A stretch of 64,000 nt of DNA from Pollutimonas sp963712655 (GTDB taxonomy: Bacteria; Pseudomonadota; Gammaproteobacteria; Burkholderiales; Burkholderiaceae_B): assembly GCA_963712655.1 (NCBI GenBank), contig CAVQIT010000001.1, positions 269,268 through 333,267 of the forward strand, read 5' to 3'. The translations under genes were made by a program, and so were the position numbers. The stretch's first letter is position 1, and each line of letters opens with the position of its first letter. Of this stretch, positions 17,772-26,925 are shown one piece after another. The notes under the pieces were generated by a model, which did not search any database, was not told the DNA's origin, and worked only from the letters and a program-made list of their open reading frames with translations.

Positions 17772-20102
17772 GATTGATTCTCCTGTTTCAACACCCAGGC
17801 TTGCAGCAAGGCGCAAGCAAGCAGTGCGACACCAATGATCTTGGCGGTATCGGCAAAGCCCAGCCAGGCAATCAGCAACGCCAGCAAGGGGGGCGCCAGC
17901 ATGGCGCCGATGCGTTCTATCATCCGGTACACGCCGATGGCGATCGTCGGCGCCACGCCGGCCAGCTCGCGCTCTCCGAGGCGCAATACCAATACGCCTT
18001 GCGCGGGAAAGCCGGCGGCCCAGATGACGCCGATCAGAGCGACGCATGATGGTGATTGCCGTAGCGTTGTATAGCACGCCGCCAATCAGGCCGCCCACAC
18101 CCGCGATCATCAGCGCGGCCAGCACGATGGCCGCGTGCCGGCCGCTGCGGTCGGCCCAGCGCGCGGCCGCGGCATTCAGCAGCAATACCAGAAAGAAATA
18201 GAGCATCATCGTCAAGCCGACAAACGAGGTCGGCTGGCCGAGTTCGGTCAGCGCCATCGGCACCCAATAGAACAACAGGCCTTGTTGCAGGATTTGCATC
18301 GGCAGGCCAACCAGGACCAGCAGGCGCATGAAATGCGGCTGGCGCAATAAGCGGTTCAACGCGCGGCCGAGCGGCGCGGGGGCGCTACCCGTGTGCGCCA
18401 CGGCCGGCATGCGGTGCAGCGTAAAGCCGGCCAGCAGCGTACAGACGATGCCCGCGGCGAACACAGCCGGTGTGCCGGCGCGATCGACCAGCAGCGCGCC
18501 GAGGCCCGCGCCGCATATGCCGGCCGCCACATAGGCGCTGAGGTAAAGCGCCAGGCCGCGCGCTCTCGCGCCGCCGCGGCCGATATAGTCGAAGGCGGCG
18601 ACCGTCATGCAGCCGGAGCTGGCGCCGGCAAGCACGCGGGCAATGCTCAGGCTGAGCAACGATTCGGAGAACAGCGCCAGCAGATGGCCCAGCAGGGCCA
18701 GCAGCCAAGCGATTTGCAGCAGGCGGATGGGCCCGTGCCGCGCGCTGTAGCGGCCGGCAAACGGCGAGATCATGGCGATCGACAGCAGGAACAGCGAAAT
18801 CGGGAGAGTCGTGGCGACGGATTCGGGCAGATTGGCGAAGGGGGCGAACAAGACGGCCAGGGGCGTATCGCTCCAGGCTTTCGGCAAAGGCTGCTGCGCC
18901 AGTTGCCGGGACCACATGGGCAGGAATGCGCGCGGCAATTCGGACGCGGCGAACGACAGGAACAAGGGCAGCCGCAAGAGCAGCAATGGCTGATCGTCGC
19001 CGGCCGCCATCGAACGGGACAGCACGCCATGCAGGACTTCCATGCCGATCAGCGCGCCGATCGCCAGCAGGGTCGCGAATTCTATGGCCAGTTGCCGCGT
19101 CCGCTCCGCCAGCGGCAACAAGTCCAGCGTCACGGCCAGCGAGCCGACAGTCTGGCCATGCTGCCGCAAAGGATAGCGATAGGTACGCAGTTCGTCGCCG
19201 GACTGCCCCGCATCGTGTGCGCGGTTGACGCTGAACAGGCGCTTCTTGCCGAGGTCTTCGATGCCCAGGGCGGCGAATCCGCTGCCGTTCTCAAGAACCG
19301 GCCGCAGCCAGTCTTCGACACCATGCAGATCGGTAAGCGCGATGCCATACGATAGCGCCCGCTCGATACCTGGGGTCAGCGTATGGGCGAGCGTTGCGGC
19401 AAGGCGGGGAGCATCGTCGCTGCTGGTGCGCGCAATGGCGTGGTAGGCGCTCCAGGAGATGACGCACTGGACCAGCAGCATCAGGGTTGCCAGCAGCAGG
19501 CTAAGGCGGCGCACGGCGCGTCCGGCCTCAAGCGGATAGCGTCGCGCGATGCGCGGCGCCATTGCCGCCAGCAGGAGCAGCGCCATGAAAAACGCCGGCA
19601 GGGCTAGCGGCCAGACAGCGCCGAAGGCCTGGGCAGCCTGCTGCTTGCTGCCGCGCAAATCGTATTCCAGAACCAGCCAGCCGGCCGGCGCGCCGAAACT
19701 GTTATGCAATACGACCGCCAGGGCGGTCGCTTCGTTTTGAACGGGGGCATTTTGTCCGGCGGCAAGCCGCAGTACGGCGCGCCATAGCGCGGGCTGGCCC
19801 TCGCCGCTTTGAATCTGTACGCTGCCTTCAGTGTCGATGGCGGCGATAGCAAGCAGGCGCGCATCGTCGCGCCGCTCGCTGTCCAGCGCCGCATGCAGGG
19901 TGGGCGAGTCTTCCAGTTGCAGGCCCAATGCCAGCCGCGCCTCGAGGATTTTGGCAAGGTGCTCCGCCAGCAAGGCGTGGCGAGTGCGTTCGCGGCTCTC
20001 GAGCGTGGCGCCGAACTTGGCGTAGTTGAGAAACAGCAACAGCACTACCGCAAACGCCAGGATGATGCTGCCGGCCGCCAGCGGCCGTCGTTCCTGTTTC
20101 AC
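17768..20102 (-). pseudogene. sensor-MFS fusion membrane protein with one frameshift
   Basis: About 777 codons if one extra base near 18040-18046 is removed. Residues 11-29 are a membrane segment, 30-160 an extracytoplasmic domain, 162-216 two membrane segments, 220-335 a second extracytoplasmic domain (ERALSYGIALTDLHGVEDWL), then from about 336 a major facilitator domain with PFAGRYSARHGPIRLL and a long helix set. The shift lies between TAITIM and ALIGVIWAAGFPAQGVLVLR; the second frame continues to ...LKQENQS. By chance the first frame reads through into the downstream gene. The start overlaps the phosphatase stop by four bases. A transporter-like sensor (transceptor) feeding the phosphatase is the likely role. 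The indel may be a sequencing error. Confidence 0.8.
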
Positions 20103-23002
20103 GGGCCGCCTTTGTAGCGCGCGACGAGACAGGTGATATCGTCGGCCTGGCCCGCGCCGGCTTCGTATTCCTTGATGCGGGCCACGATGCGGGCGGGAAT
20201 GTCGCGTACTGGCAAATCGCGCAGTTCACGCAGGGCCTCGACCAGGCGCGCTTCGCCATATAGCTGGTCGCTACTGTCGCTGGCCTCGGTAATGCCGTCG
20301 GTATACATGAACAGCCCATCGCCGGGGGCCAATGTCAGATGGCCTTCCTGGAATACGAAGCCGCCGGCCACTGCCAGTGCGATGCCGTGGGTGCCGGGTA
20401 CTGTTTCGATCCGGCCATCCGCTCGCATGAGGTAAGGCAGATTGTGGCCGGCGTTGGCATAGATCACGCTGCCGTCGCGGGTATCCAGGATCGCGTAGAA
20501 CAAGGTCACGAACATCATTTCTTCGTTGTCGGCGGCGAGCAAGTCATTCACGCGCGCCACGCAAGTGGCGGGGTTTTCGCTGAACTGGACCATGGCGCGC
20601 AGCAATGTCCGGGAGATCGCCATGAAGAATGCGGCCGGTACGCCCTTGCCCGACACATCGGCCACAACCAGCGCGACACGATGCTCATCGATGCTGAAGA
20701 AATCATAGAAATCGCCGCCGACTTCCTTGGCCGGGATCATGGTCGCATGCAATTCGAGGCCGTTGCGCGGCTGGTATTCGCGCGGCAGGATGGACAACTG
20801 CATATTGCGCGCAATTTCCAGTTCCTGTTGCAGGGCGATGAACTGGGTCTTGGCGCGCAAGGCTTCGCGTAGTTCGCTGACCAGCCTGTCGAGTTCCTGG
20901 TACTGCTGTCCGACGCGTCCGACCAGGTTCTGGAAGCCGAGCGCAAGAATGCCGAATTCATCGGCGATGCCTTCCAGGCGGGGATCTCCCGGCTCCTTTG
21001 CCGCGGCTGGCTGGCCGGCGTGTTCGATGCGCTCGAGATCCTCCAGGATGCCTTGCCTTGCGCCTTCGTCCAGTCGTGAAGCCAATTGCATCATTTGCGA
21101 GCGGATAAAGCGCGCCTGCCGCCGACCCTGCCGTTCGCGCGAGCGGCGCAGGGTCTCGAGCGCATCGATTTTTTCCGCCAGGCGGCGCACGACGCGATAC
21201 AAGCGCTGGGTTTCGGCGCTGTTTTCCTCGGGCGGCGCATCATTGTCGGTCTTGCCGTCGGCCAGTTCCTCCAGCCTTTGCGTGGTGTTTGCGATTGGCT
21301 TGAACAAGTGGAAAAGATAGAACAGCAGTCCGGCGGTGGCCAGCAGGGCGGCTATTGAGCACAGAGCCAGAAGCAGACGCGAGCCATGATGGGAGGATTG
21401 GGCCGGTGAGAAAACGCGGGCCACCAGCGTGCCCAGGGCGTGGCCGCTGTGCGCGGTCAGCGGGATCGACACCACGATGGATGCCGGCTCGGCACTGTCG
21501 ATGTAATCCTGCCGTTTGTGCTGGTTCCAGTCGGCGATCAGGGTTTCGTCGGTTTCCGATACCGGGTGGCCGCGCAGGTCGGCAACGGCGGTGTCGGCGG
21601 CCAGGCGTCTGTCCAGGTGCAGCAGGCTGTCGTCCAGGGGCTGCGCGGCGACGATCAGCAATTCTTCCCCGCCCTCGATGGTGACCCGGCGGGCCACGCC
21701 GCTTTGATAGGCGCGCGCGGCGTTTTGCCAGATGCCATGGATGCTGGCGGCATCTTTATGCAGTTCGTCCAGGGTCACGGAGTCCAGATGCGCCGCGGGA
21801 TCATTCAGCGTGCCGATCTGGCGCGGGTGGCCGTTGCTGTCGAACACCGCCAACATCAGGTGCGCCGACGATTGGTGATTCAGTTCGGCGTCCAGCGCCT
21901 GCCCGTCGCCGTCGGCGAGCAGCGCAATGAAATCGGGATTTGCCAGCAGGGTTTGCAGCTTGGTGTCCAGCGCGACTTGATCTTGCTCGAGCGTTGCGGT
22001 CCAGGCCTGCTGCAGCGACTGTTCTCTTGAAAGGACCAGGCGGGTATCGTTGCCGCGGTTTTGCAGGTATTGCATGCTTAGGAAGCTTAGCGCGATGACG
22101 GCGACTGCCGCCAGAGCGGCCGCTATGGCGCGCTGCGCGGCGCTGGCCCGGGAAGCGCCGGCCGCCATGGCGCCGGCCTCGCGGTCGGCACGTCGCAGCA
22201 GGCCGGCCAGAGGAGCCGCCAATTGGTCCAGCGTTTCCAGGACTGTGGGGTCGAAATGCGCGGCGCGCACTTCGGCAATTTTCAGCAACAGGTAGGCGTT
22301 GCGCTTGTGTACCGCGTGGATGCGTTCGGCAAGGGCATTGCGCAGGCGCGCGGCGGGATCGCGAGCGGCGCCGGCAAGCAGCGCGGGCAGTTCGCCTTGC
22401 GCCAGCTTGCCGCTCGCGTCGCGGCAATCCGTCAGCGGGGCGGCCAGGCGGCGTTGAATCAATTGCCGCAGCAGCGCTGAAGCCAGCAAGGTCAGCATGG
22501 CGGCGGCTCCCAGGCTCCATAGCCAGGCGGAGGGATTGACCGGCGGCGCGGCGCTGCCGACATGCAGCCAGCCGGCGATGTCGCCGTTGTAGCCGTATAT
22601 GGCCAATGTGCTGATGTAGTTGCCGTCGACCAGGCCGCTTTGCGGACTGCGCCGCGCGGACAGCATTTCGTTCAGGAGCGGCGTAAGCCCGTCGCCGGCG
22701 AGCGGCCGGCCGGCCGCGTCGGTCAGCGCCAGCGTGCTGAGCAAGGGATTGGCCTTCATGACGCCGCCGAACCAGTCATCGACACCGACCAGGGCATCGA
22801 TTGGAATCTGGTAGGAAAGCGCGCGTCCGATGTCGTTTGCCAGGGACTGGCCGATAATTTTGGTGGTTTGCGCAAGCTCTGGCGCCGCCAGCTTGCCGGC
22901 GGCGCTATTGGCCAGCAGGCCCGCGCCGACCGCCAATGCCAGCAATACAGCCGCCGTGATGGCTGTCCAGGTGATCCAAAGTATGCGAAGGCGCTTATGC
23001 AT
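20099..23002 (-). CDS. membrane-bound PP2C/SpoIIE-family serine phosphatase with tandem sensor modules
   Basis: A 967-residue RsbU/BtrU-like phosphatase. Membrane helices lie near 11-32, 160-181, 292-310 and 542-568, giving two extracytoplasmic sensor regions (33-159 and 311-541), each followed by HAMP-like linkers. A coiled coil (700-735) leads to the PP2C domain (735-965) with all metal-binding motifs: VGGDFYDFF, VADVSGKGVPAAFFMA, YTDGITEA and QADDITCLV. It should dephosphorylate the STAS protein encoded at 26222, reversing the action of the RsbW-type kinase at 25712. It lies 3 nt after the small sensor gene and overlaps the sensor-MFS gene, in one operon. Confidence 0.92.
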   Translation of the reverse strand: MHKRLRILWITWTAITAAVLLALAVGAGLLANSAAGKLAAPELAQTTKIIGQSLANDIGRALSYQIPIDALVGVDDWFGGVMKANPLLSTLALTDAAGRPLAGDGLTPLLNEMLSARRSPQSGLVDGNYISTLAIYGYNGDIAGWLHVGSAAPPVNPSAWLWSLGAAAMLTLLASALLRQLIQRRLAAPLTDCRDASGKLAQGELPALLAGAARDPAARLRNALAERIHAVHKRNAYLLLKIAEVRAAHFDPTVLETLDQLAAPLAGLLRRADREAGAMAAGASRASAAQRAIAAALAAVAVIALSFLSMQYLQNRGNDTRLVLSREQSLQQAWTATLEQDQVALDTKLQTLLANPDFIALLADGDGQALDAELNHQSSAHLMLAVFDSNGHPRQIGTLNDPAAHLDSVTLDELHKDAASIHGIWQNAARAYQSGVARRVTIEGGEELLIVAAQPLDDSLLHLDRRLAADTAVADLRGHPVSETDETLIADWNQHKRQDYIDSAEPASIVVSIPLTAHSGHALGTLVARVFSPAQSSHHGSRLLLALCSIAALLATAGLLFYLFHLFKPIANTTQRLEELADGKTDNDAPPEENSAETQRLYRVVRRLAEKIDALETLRRSRERQGRRQARFIRSQMMQLASRLDEGARQGILEDLERIEHAGQPAAAKEPGDPRLEGIADEFGILALGFQNLVGRVGQQYQELDRLVSELREALRAKTQFIALQQELEIARNMQLSILPREYQPRNGLELHATMIPAKEVGGDFYDFFSIDEHRVALVVADVSGKGVPAAFFMAISRTLLRAMVQFSENPATCVARVNDLLAADNEEMMFVTLFYAILDTRDGSVIYANAGHNLPYLMRADGRIETVPGTHGIALAVAGGFVFQEGHLTLAPGDGLFMYTDGITEASDSSDQLYGEARLVEALRELRDLPVRDIPARIVARIKEYEAGAGQADDITCLVARYKGGP

Positions 23003-23005
23003 GCA

Positions 23006-23764
23006 TCAGCCCAGGTTATCCAGCCGGTCGGCTTCGCGATCGATGGCGCCAATGCGGTTTTCGATTTGCTCCAGCGTTGCCAGCGCGCAGGCCAGCGGAC
23101 CGGACAGGTCGTTGTCGCCGGGAGGGCCCAGTCCGGCGATTGCACTGGCTTGTTGATTCAGGTGATTTTCGATGGGACGCAGCACGAGCCAGCCAGCCAT
23201 GCCGCCGCACGCGGCCAGGATCAGCAGCATGCCCAGCCCCGCCAAGGGATACTTTTCCAGCATGCCGACAATGCTGGCGCGATTATTGAGGCGATAGCGC
23301 AGCAGGACGCCGCCGACAAGCTCTTCGTAGCCGTTGACCAGCGGCCCGCACAGCAGCCTGCCTTCATCGTCCTGGCCGCTCCAGTTCCGGCGCTGTTTGT
23401 TTAGACAGTTGTCCAGCCAGGCCAGCGGAATGTTGGCGCTCACACCGGTGCTGTCAGTCGTGAAAACGATCTGGCCTTTGTCGTCGAACACATCGATCGA
23501 CAGGATCACGCGTTCCTGCATGCGGTTCTGGTCTATCAGTTCTTTCGCGCCGGGCAGGTCGGATAACAGCAGGCCTAGCCGCAAGCCCGATTCCAGCGCG
23601 CTCCTGGCGCTGTTGAGGCTGAATTGAAAGCGGCTTTCGCGCAGCATGGCGTTGCGCTGCTCGATCGCTGTGGTCCAACTGATGACGGCGGCGGCCAAGG
23701 TGAGGCCCAGCGCAAGCAATAAGGTCAGCGCAAAGTAGCGATTCAGGGTGAGCGGCCATTTCAT
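23006..23764 (-). CDS. small membrane sensor protein
   Basis: A 252-residue protein with membrane helices at about 9-29 and 176-197 flanking an extracytoplasmic domain, then a short HAMP-like cytosolic helix region without any catalytic domain. The outside domain (SALESGLRLGLLLSDLPGAKE, then ILSIDVFDDKGQIVFTTD) is similar to the sensor modules in the next two gene products. It overlaps the dapF stop by four bases (ATGA) and ends 3 nt before the phosphatase gene. It most likely forms a receptor complex with the phosphatase; no family name is known to me. Confidence 0.75.
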   Translation of the reverse strand: MKWPLTLNRYFALTLLLALGLTLAAAVISWTTAIEQRNAMLRESRFQFSLNSARSALESGLRLGLLLSDLPGAKELIDQNRMQERVILSIDVFDDKGQIVFTTDSTGVSANIPLAWLDNCLNKQRRNWSGQDDEGRLLCGPLVNGYEELVGGVLLRYRLNNRASIVGMLEKYPLAGLGMLLILAACGGMAGWLVLRPIENHLNQQASAIAGLGPPGDNDLSGPLACALATLEQIENRIGAIDREADRLDNLG

Positions 23765-24630
23765 GGCGCGGCGGGGGCGGTATTGGCGCGCCCGGACGGC
23801 GCGTCGGGCAAGGGCAGCAGGCCGGGTGCAAGCACGCCGTCGGCCACGAAGCAGGCGCCGCCTTGCAACTGCAGGCCGGCGCCGTCATCGCCGAAGCGGA
23901 CGGTCAGGAGGGCGCCGCTGGAGGTTTGCACACAGACCGGCGATGGCATTGCGAAGCGCGCATGGGCCAGCAGCGCGGCGGCGGCGGCGCCTGTGCCGCA
24001 GCCCAGGGTTTCGGCTTCGACGCCGCGTTCATAGGTGCGCAGGAAAAGGCGGTCCTGATGCCGGACGGCGAAATTGACGTTCGCCCCGCGCGGTTCGAAT
24101 GCCGCATGATGGCGCACGTACACGCCCAGATCGGCGACCGGCGCGTTGGCCAGCGCCGGCAAGTCTGGAACAAAGCACACGGCGTGCGGCGCGCCGATAT
24201 CGATGGCGTCGAAATTCCAAGTGCGGCCCTGCCATTCAATGGCGATATCGGTACGCGCCGGACCGGCGGGGGGCAGATCGAGCGAAATGGTGTCGTCATC
24301 GAGGAAATGCACGTCCACCACGCCAGCCAGCGTATTCAGTTGCAGGCTTTGCAGGGCCAGGCCGGCGCGCTTTATGTAGGCGGCGAGGCAGCGGGCTCCA
24401 TTGCCGCACATTTCGCCGACCAGGCCATCGGCGTTGACGAACACCATGTCGAAGCGATGATCGGCATCGCCGTCGCGCAGGACCAACAGGCCGTCGCCAC
24501 CGACCGCGTAGCGGCGCCGGCATAGCGTTCTGGCCAGCAGCGACTCGCGGCCGCGCCAAGCGCCCGCGCGATCATCGACGATGACGAAGTCGTTGCCGCA
24601 GGCTTGCATCTTGGTGAACTGGAGGCTCAT
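23761..24630 (-). CDS. dapF: diaminopimelate epimerase
   Basis: PLP-independent racemase of 289 residues that converts LL- to meso-diaminopimelate for peptidoglycan and lysine synthesis. Both active-site cysteines are present: C75 in MCGNGARC and C211 in ETLGCGTGA. MQACGNDFVIVDD and RGANVNF are further signatures. The alanine/proline-rich last 25 residues are longer than usual. It stands inside a signalling operon, coupled by ATGA to the sensor gene, away from lys or dap genes, so it may be a second copy with a special substrate or simply a captured housekeeping gene. The ATG at 24630 begins the family-typical MSLQFTKMQACGNDF. Confidence 0.92.
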   Translation of the reverse strand: MSLQFTKMQACGNDFVIVDDRAGAWRGRESLLARTLCRRRYAVGGDGLLVLRDGDADHRFDMVFVNADGLVGEMCGNGARCLAAYIKRAGLALQSLQLNTLAGVVDVHFLDDDTISLDLPPAGPARTDIAIEWQGRTWNFDAIDIGAPHAVCFVPDLPALANAPVADLGVYVRHHAAFEPRGANVNFAVRHQDRLFLRTYERGVEAETLGCGTGAAAAALLAHARFAMPSPVCVQTSSGALLTVRFGDDGAGLQLQGGACFVADGVLAPGLLPLPDAPSGRANTAPAAP

Positions 24631-24681
24631 GATTGTTTATTCATTCAGGCTGTCCATATTGCGGAGCAAAGGCATTGTTTC

Positions 24682-25494
24682 TTATTGAACGGGCAGATAA
24701 CGGGCGAGCAGATCCAGGTAGTCCTCCGTATCCACCAAACGTCCTCCCGCCGCCTTGAAGACTGCAAAATCGGCTTCGGTCGGTTTCAGCACATAGCGGC
24801 GTTTCGAGGCATCCTGCGGTGTCGCCGCCGGTTCGTCGCCGCGCGCAAGGGCATCGATCGTGTCGCGGATCAGTTGGGCGCCGTTCTGGTAATTGGCAAT
24901 CCAGTTGGAGAATAGCGAACGCGAATAATCGAGCGCCATCGGCCGCACTTCGAGCACGGGGCCGGAGTCGATATGGCTGTCGATCCAGTGTAGCGTACAG
25001 GCGGTATGGCTGTTGCCATCCTTCATGCACCAGAAGGTCGGATTGACGCCGGCGCGCTGGGGCAGGGCGCCTGAATGCAGATTGAGCGCACCGAAACGCG
25101 GAACCGCAAGCGCCTCGGGCTTGAAAATGAAACCGAACTGAAACGAGACGATCAGGTCTGGGGCCGAGGCGCGCACACGCTGAGTCAGTTCGGCGGCTTG
25201 CGCAATGTGCCCGGCGCTTTCGAGGCGCACGCCATGCCGTTTGACCAGTGCGTCGAAAGACAGCCACTGGCCGCCGTTGTCGATACCATGATCGAGCAGC
25301 GGGAACAGCAGCCTGTTGGGAATATCCTGTTCGAAGAATTTGAGCCAGGCCAGTTCAGGCACGCTGGTGTTTTCCGGGCGGATGCGATTGGCCAGCAAGA
25401 TGTCGATTTCGTGGGCGGCCGAGAGCGCGGGCAGTAAATGATTCAGTACGATATTGCCGACCAGATCGCGCTTCGTGCATATCAGGATTTTCAC
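24682..25494 (-). CDS. formyltransferase-fold protein (methionyl-tRNA-formyltransferase-like)
   Basis: A 270-residue protein with the N10-formyltetrahydrofolate-dependent formyltransferase domain. Catalytic motif LNLHSGALPQRAGVNPTFW keeps the Asn and His, and HWIDSHIDSGPVLE keeps the Asp. The N-terminus (MKILICTKRDLVGNIVLN) and C-terminus do not match methionyl-tRNA formyltransferase or GART, and the protein lacks the tRNA-binding C-terminal domain. It may formylate an amino group of a small molecule or sugar. Start is GTG 25494 with GGAGAAAA directly upstream. It is the first gene of the leftward signalling operon, 51 nt before dapF and divergent from the RsbW gene. Confidence 0.8.
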   Translation of the reverse strand: MKILICTKRDLVGNIVLNHLLPALSAAHEIDILLANRIRPENTSVPELAWLKFFEQDIPNRLLFPLLDHGIDNGGQWLSFDALVKRHGVRLESAGHIAQAAELTQRVRASAPDLIVSFQFGFIFKPEALAVPRFGALNLHSGALPQRAGVNPTFWCMKDGNSHTACTLHWIDSHIDSGPVLEVRPMALDYSRSLFSNWIANYQNGAQLIRDTIDALARGDEPAATPQDASKRRYVLKPTEADFAVFKAAGGRLVDTEDYLDLLARYLPVQ

Positions 25495-25630
25495 TTTTCT
25501 CCTTCCGCTTGTGTTCTCGTGCCTGGCGCAAACCGCTATGATCGCGGCATGGAATAGGCATCGAATAAATGTTGATCGCCTGTAATTGCGACATCATGCC
25601 ATAGAGTGCCTGACGATTGCGACAAGTACG

Positions 25631-25658
25631 TTGCGCCGCGTTTTCCCCATGCTACACT
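25631..25658 (+). promoter_or_regulatory. candidate promoter of the RsbW-STAS pair
   Basis: TTGCGC (25631-25636), a 16-bp spacer and TACACT (25653-25658) form a plausible sigma70 promoter 54 bp before the RsbW-type gene, in the 217-bp divergent gap to the formyltransferase operon. No clear promoter for the leftward operon was found by eye. Confidence 0.4.
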
Positions 25659-25711
25659 CGCCCCAAAAATCGACCTGCAATCGTTCGCATAATTTACCTG
25701 CGAGGAAACCG

Positions 25712-26170
25712 ATGCCCCAAATCGCCGAGCTCAAGCTTGTGTTGCGCAATGACCTCATCGAAGTAGAGCGTCTGGGCGCGGCAGTCGATGCCTTTTGCGC
25801 GCAATACAGTCTGACTCCGCGCATCGCATTCAATCTCAACCTGGTACTGGAGGAGATCGTGGTCAATGTCATCAATTACGCTTTTCCCGAGGCCGGGCAA
25901 TACCTGATATATGTCGATCTTTTCCTGGGCAAAGAGCAGGTCGAAGGCGAGGTGCGCGATACCGGCAAGGCCTTCGATCCGCTCCTAGTGGCGCCGCCGG
26001 ACCTGGATCTCGATCTGGATCAGCGGGTGGTGGGAGGGCTCGGCGTCCATTTCCTGAAAACGCTGACCGACGAGGTGCGCTACACACGCCGGGATGGCAG
26101 CAATTGCCTGCGATTCATCAAGAGAATCACGCCCGAATCGGCGGAGGGAACCGGGTGCGCCGCATCTTGA
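25712..26170 (+). CDS. RsbW/BtrW-type anti-sigma factor serine kinase
   Basis: GHKL-fold (HATPase_c_2) protein of 152 residues. The N box NLVLEEIVVNVINYAF (residues 43-58) and G1 box VRDTGKAFDP (81-90) are present, followed by GGLGVHFLKTL. In this family the protein binds and inhibits a sigma factor or other partner, and phosphorylates a STAS antagonist. ATG 25712 is chosen because GAGG lies six bases upstream; longer in-frame starts at 25586 and 25649 have none. It is 51 nt before the STAS gene. No sigma factor gene is in the window, so the kinase's final target is unknown. Confidence 0.92.
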   Translation: MPQIAELKLVLRNDLIEVERLGAAVDAFCAQYSLTPRIAFNLNLVLEEIVVNVINYAFPEAGQYLIYVDLFLGKEQVEGEVRDTGKAFDPLLVAPPDLDLDLDQRVVGGLGVHFLKTLTDEVRYTRRDGSNCLRFIKRITPESAEGTGCAAS

Positions 26171-26221
26171 GCAGCATTTATCTCCCCGTTCATGAAGAAA
26201 ACAATCGTACCGGAAAGCACC

Positions 26222-26566
26222 ATGACTAGCACGTTTGAAACGGTTGGCGACGTACTGATCGTCAGTCTTGCCGGAAAACTGAATAGCGGCAATGCGCCAG
26301 AGGTTGAAGCCGATATCCTGCGGCGCGCGGGGCAAGACGCCAGCCATTTGCTGCTCGACCTCAGTGCGCTCGACTATATTTCCAGCGCCGGTTTGCGCGT
26401 GGTGCTGGTGGCGGCCAAGCGGGTCAAGCAATCCGCCGGGAAGATGATGCTGTGCGGTCTGCAAACTCAAATCCGGGAAGTATTCGAGATCAGCGGCTTT
26501 TTGAACATATTGCAGGTTGTGTCAACACGTGAGCAGGCATTGCAGAATTTAAGCCGGGAAGGCTGA
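26222..26566 (+). CDS. STAS-domain anti-sigma factor antagonist (RsbV/BtrV type)
   Basis: A single STAS domain of 114 residues. The phosphorylation loop LDYISSAGLRVV carries S54/S55, the conserved target serine position of SpoIIAA/RsbV proteins. The unphosphorylated form should bind the RsbW-type kinase and free its target; the phosphatase encoded at 20099-23002 would reset it. ATG 26222 (MTSTFETVGD) has GGAAAG six bases upstream, while the in-frame ATG at 26192 lacks a site. It is the last gene before the T6SS, 359 bp upstream of tssB. Confidence 0.92.
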   Translation: MTSTFETVGDVLIVSLAGKLNSGNAPEVEADILRRAGQDASHLLLDLSALDYISSAGLRVVLVAAKRVKQSAGKMMLCGLQTQIREVFEISGFLNILQVVSTREQALQNLSREG

Positions 26567-26925
26567 TTCGCCAGGGCCTGCGCATTGCTTTGCCTTTGCA
26601 TTTCACACCGCCGTCATCAATCTTTGCTACAACTGCAACAGGCTTGCGCGATGGCGGCCGATCCCAGGAAGGTTCTCCTGTTTCCTTGTTTTCCGCGGGG
26701 CCGCGGGCAAGGCCGTCCGCGCGTTCCTGATCGCGGAAATAGTCTAGCCGATGAAATCCGGCAGTTTCCCACGTATATTGTTTCAATTGAAATCGAGGCG
26801 GATCACATAATATGATGCAACCGAATCAAGTTGTATTACTATTTAACCCGCTGCTATTTTGGCTGTTTTGTTACAAATAGCTGGCTCCGTCTCAGAATAA
26901 ACAACCCTCATCTCAGGAGAAGAGC
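26567..26925 (+). promoter_or_regulatory. T6SS leader region with candidate promoter
   Basis: A 359-bp gap without a convincing gene. TTGAAA (26787-26792), an 18-bp spacer and TATGAT (26811-26816) form a plausible sigma70 promoter 110 bp before tssB. The segment from 26780 on is AT-richer than the surroundings. No sigma54 -24/-12 element was seen. A strong AGGAGAAG site precedes tssB. Confidence 0.4.

Noticed and set aside
16758..20102. Single open frame of 1114 codons spanning the sensor-MFS gene and the binding protein gene
   Set aside because: An indel near 18040 puts the MFS gene into the frame of the downstream gene. The second frame holds the real MFS C-terminus, and the binding protein has its own ATG, ribosome site and signal peptide at 17771.
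26567..26925. Sigma54 promoter upstream of the T6SS
   Set aside because: No TGGCAC/TTGC pair with proper spacing was found; a sigma70-like element fits better.
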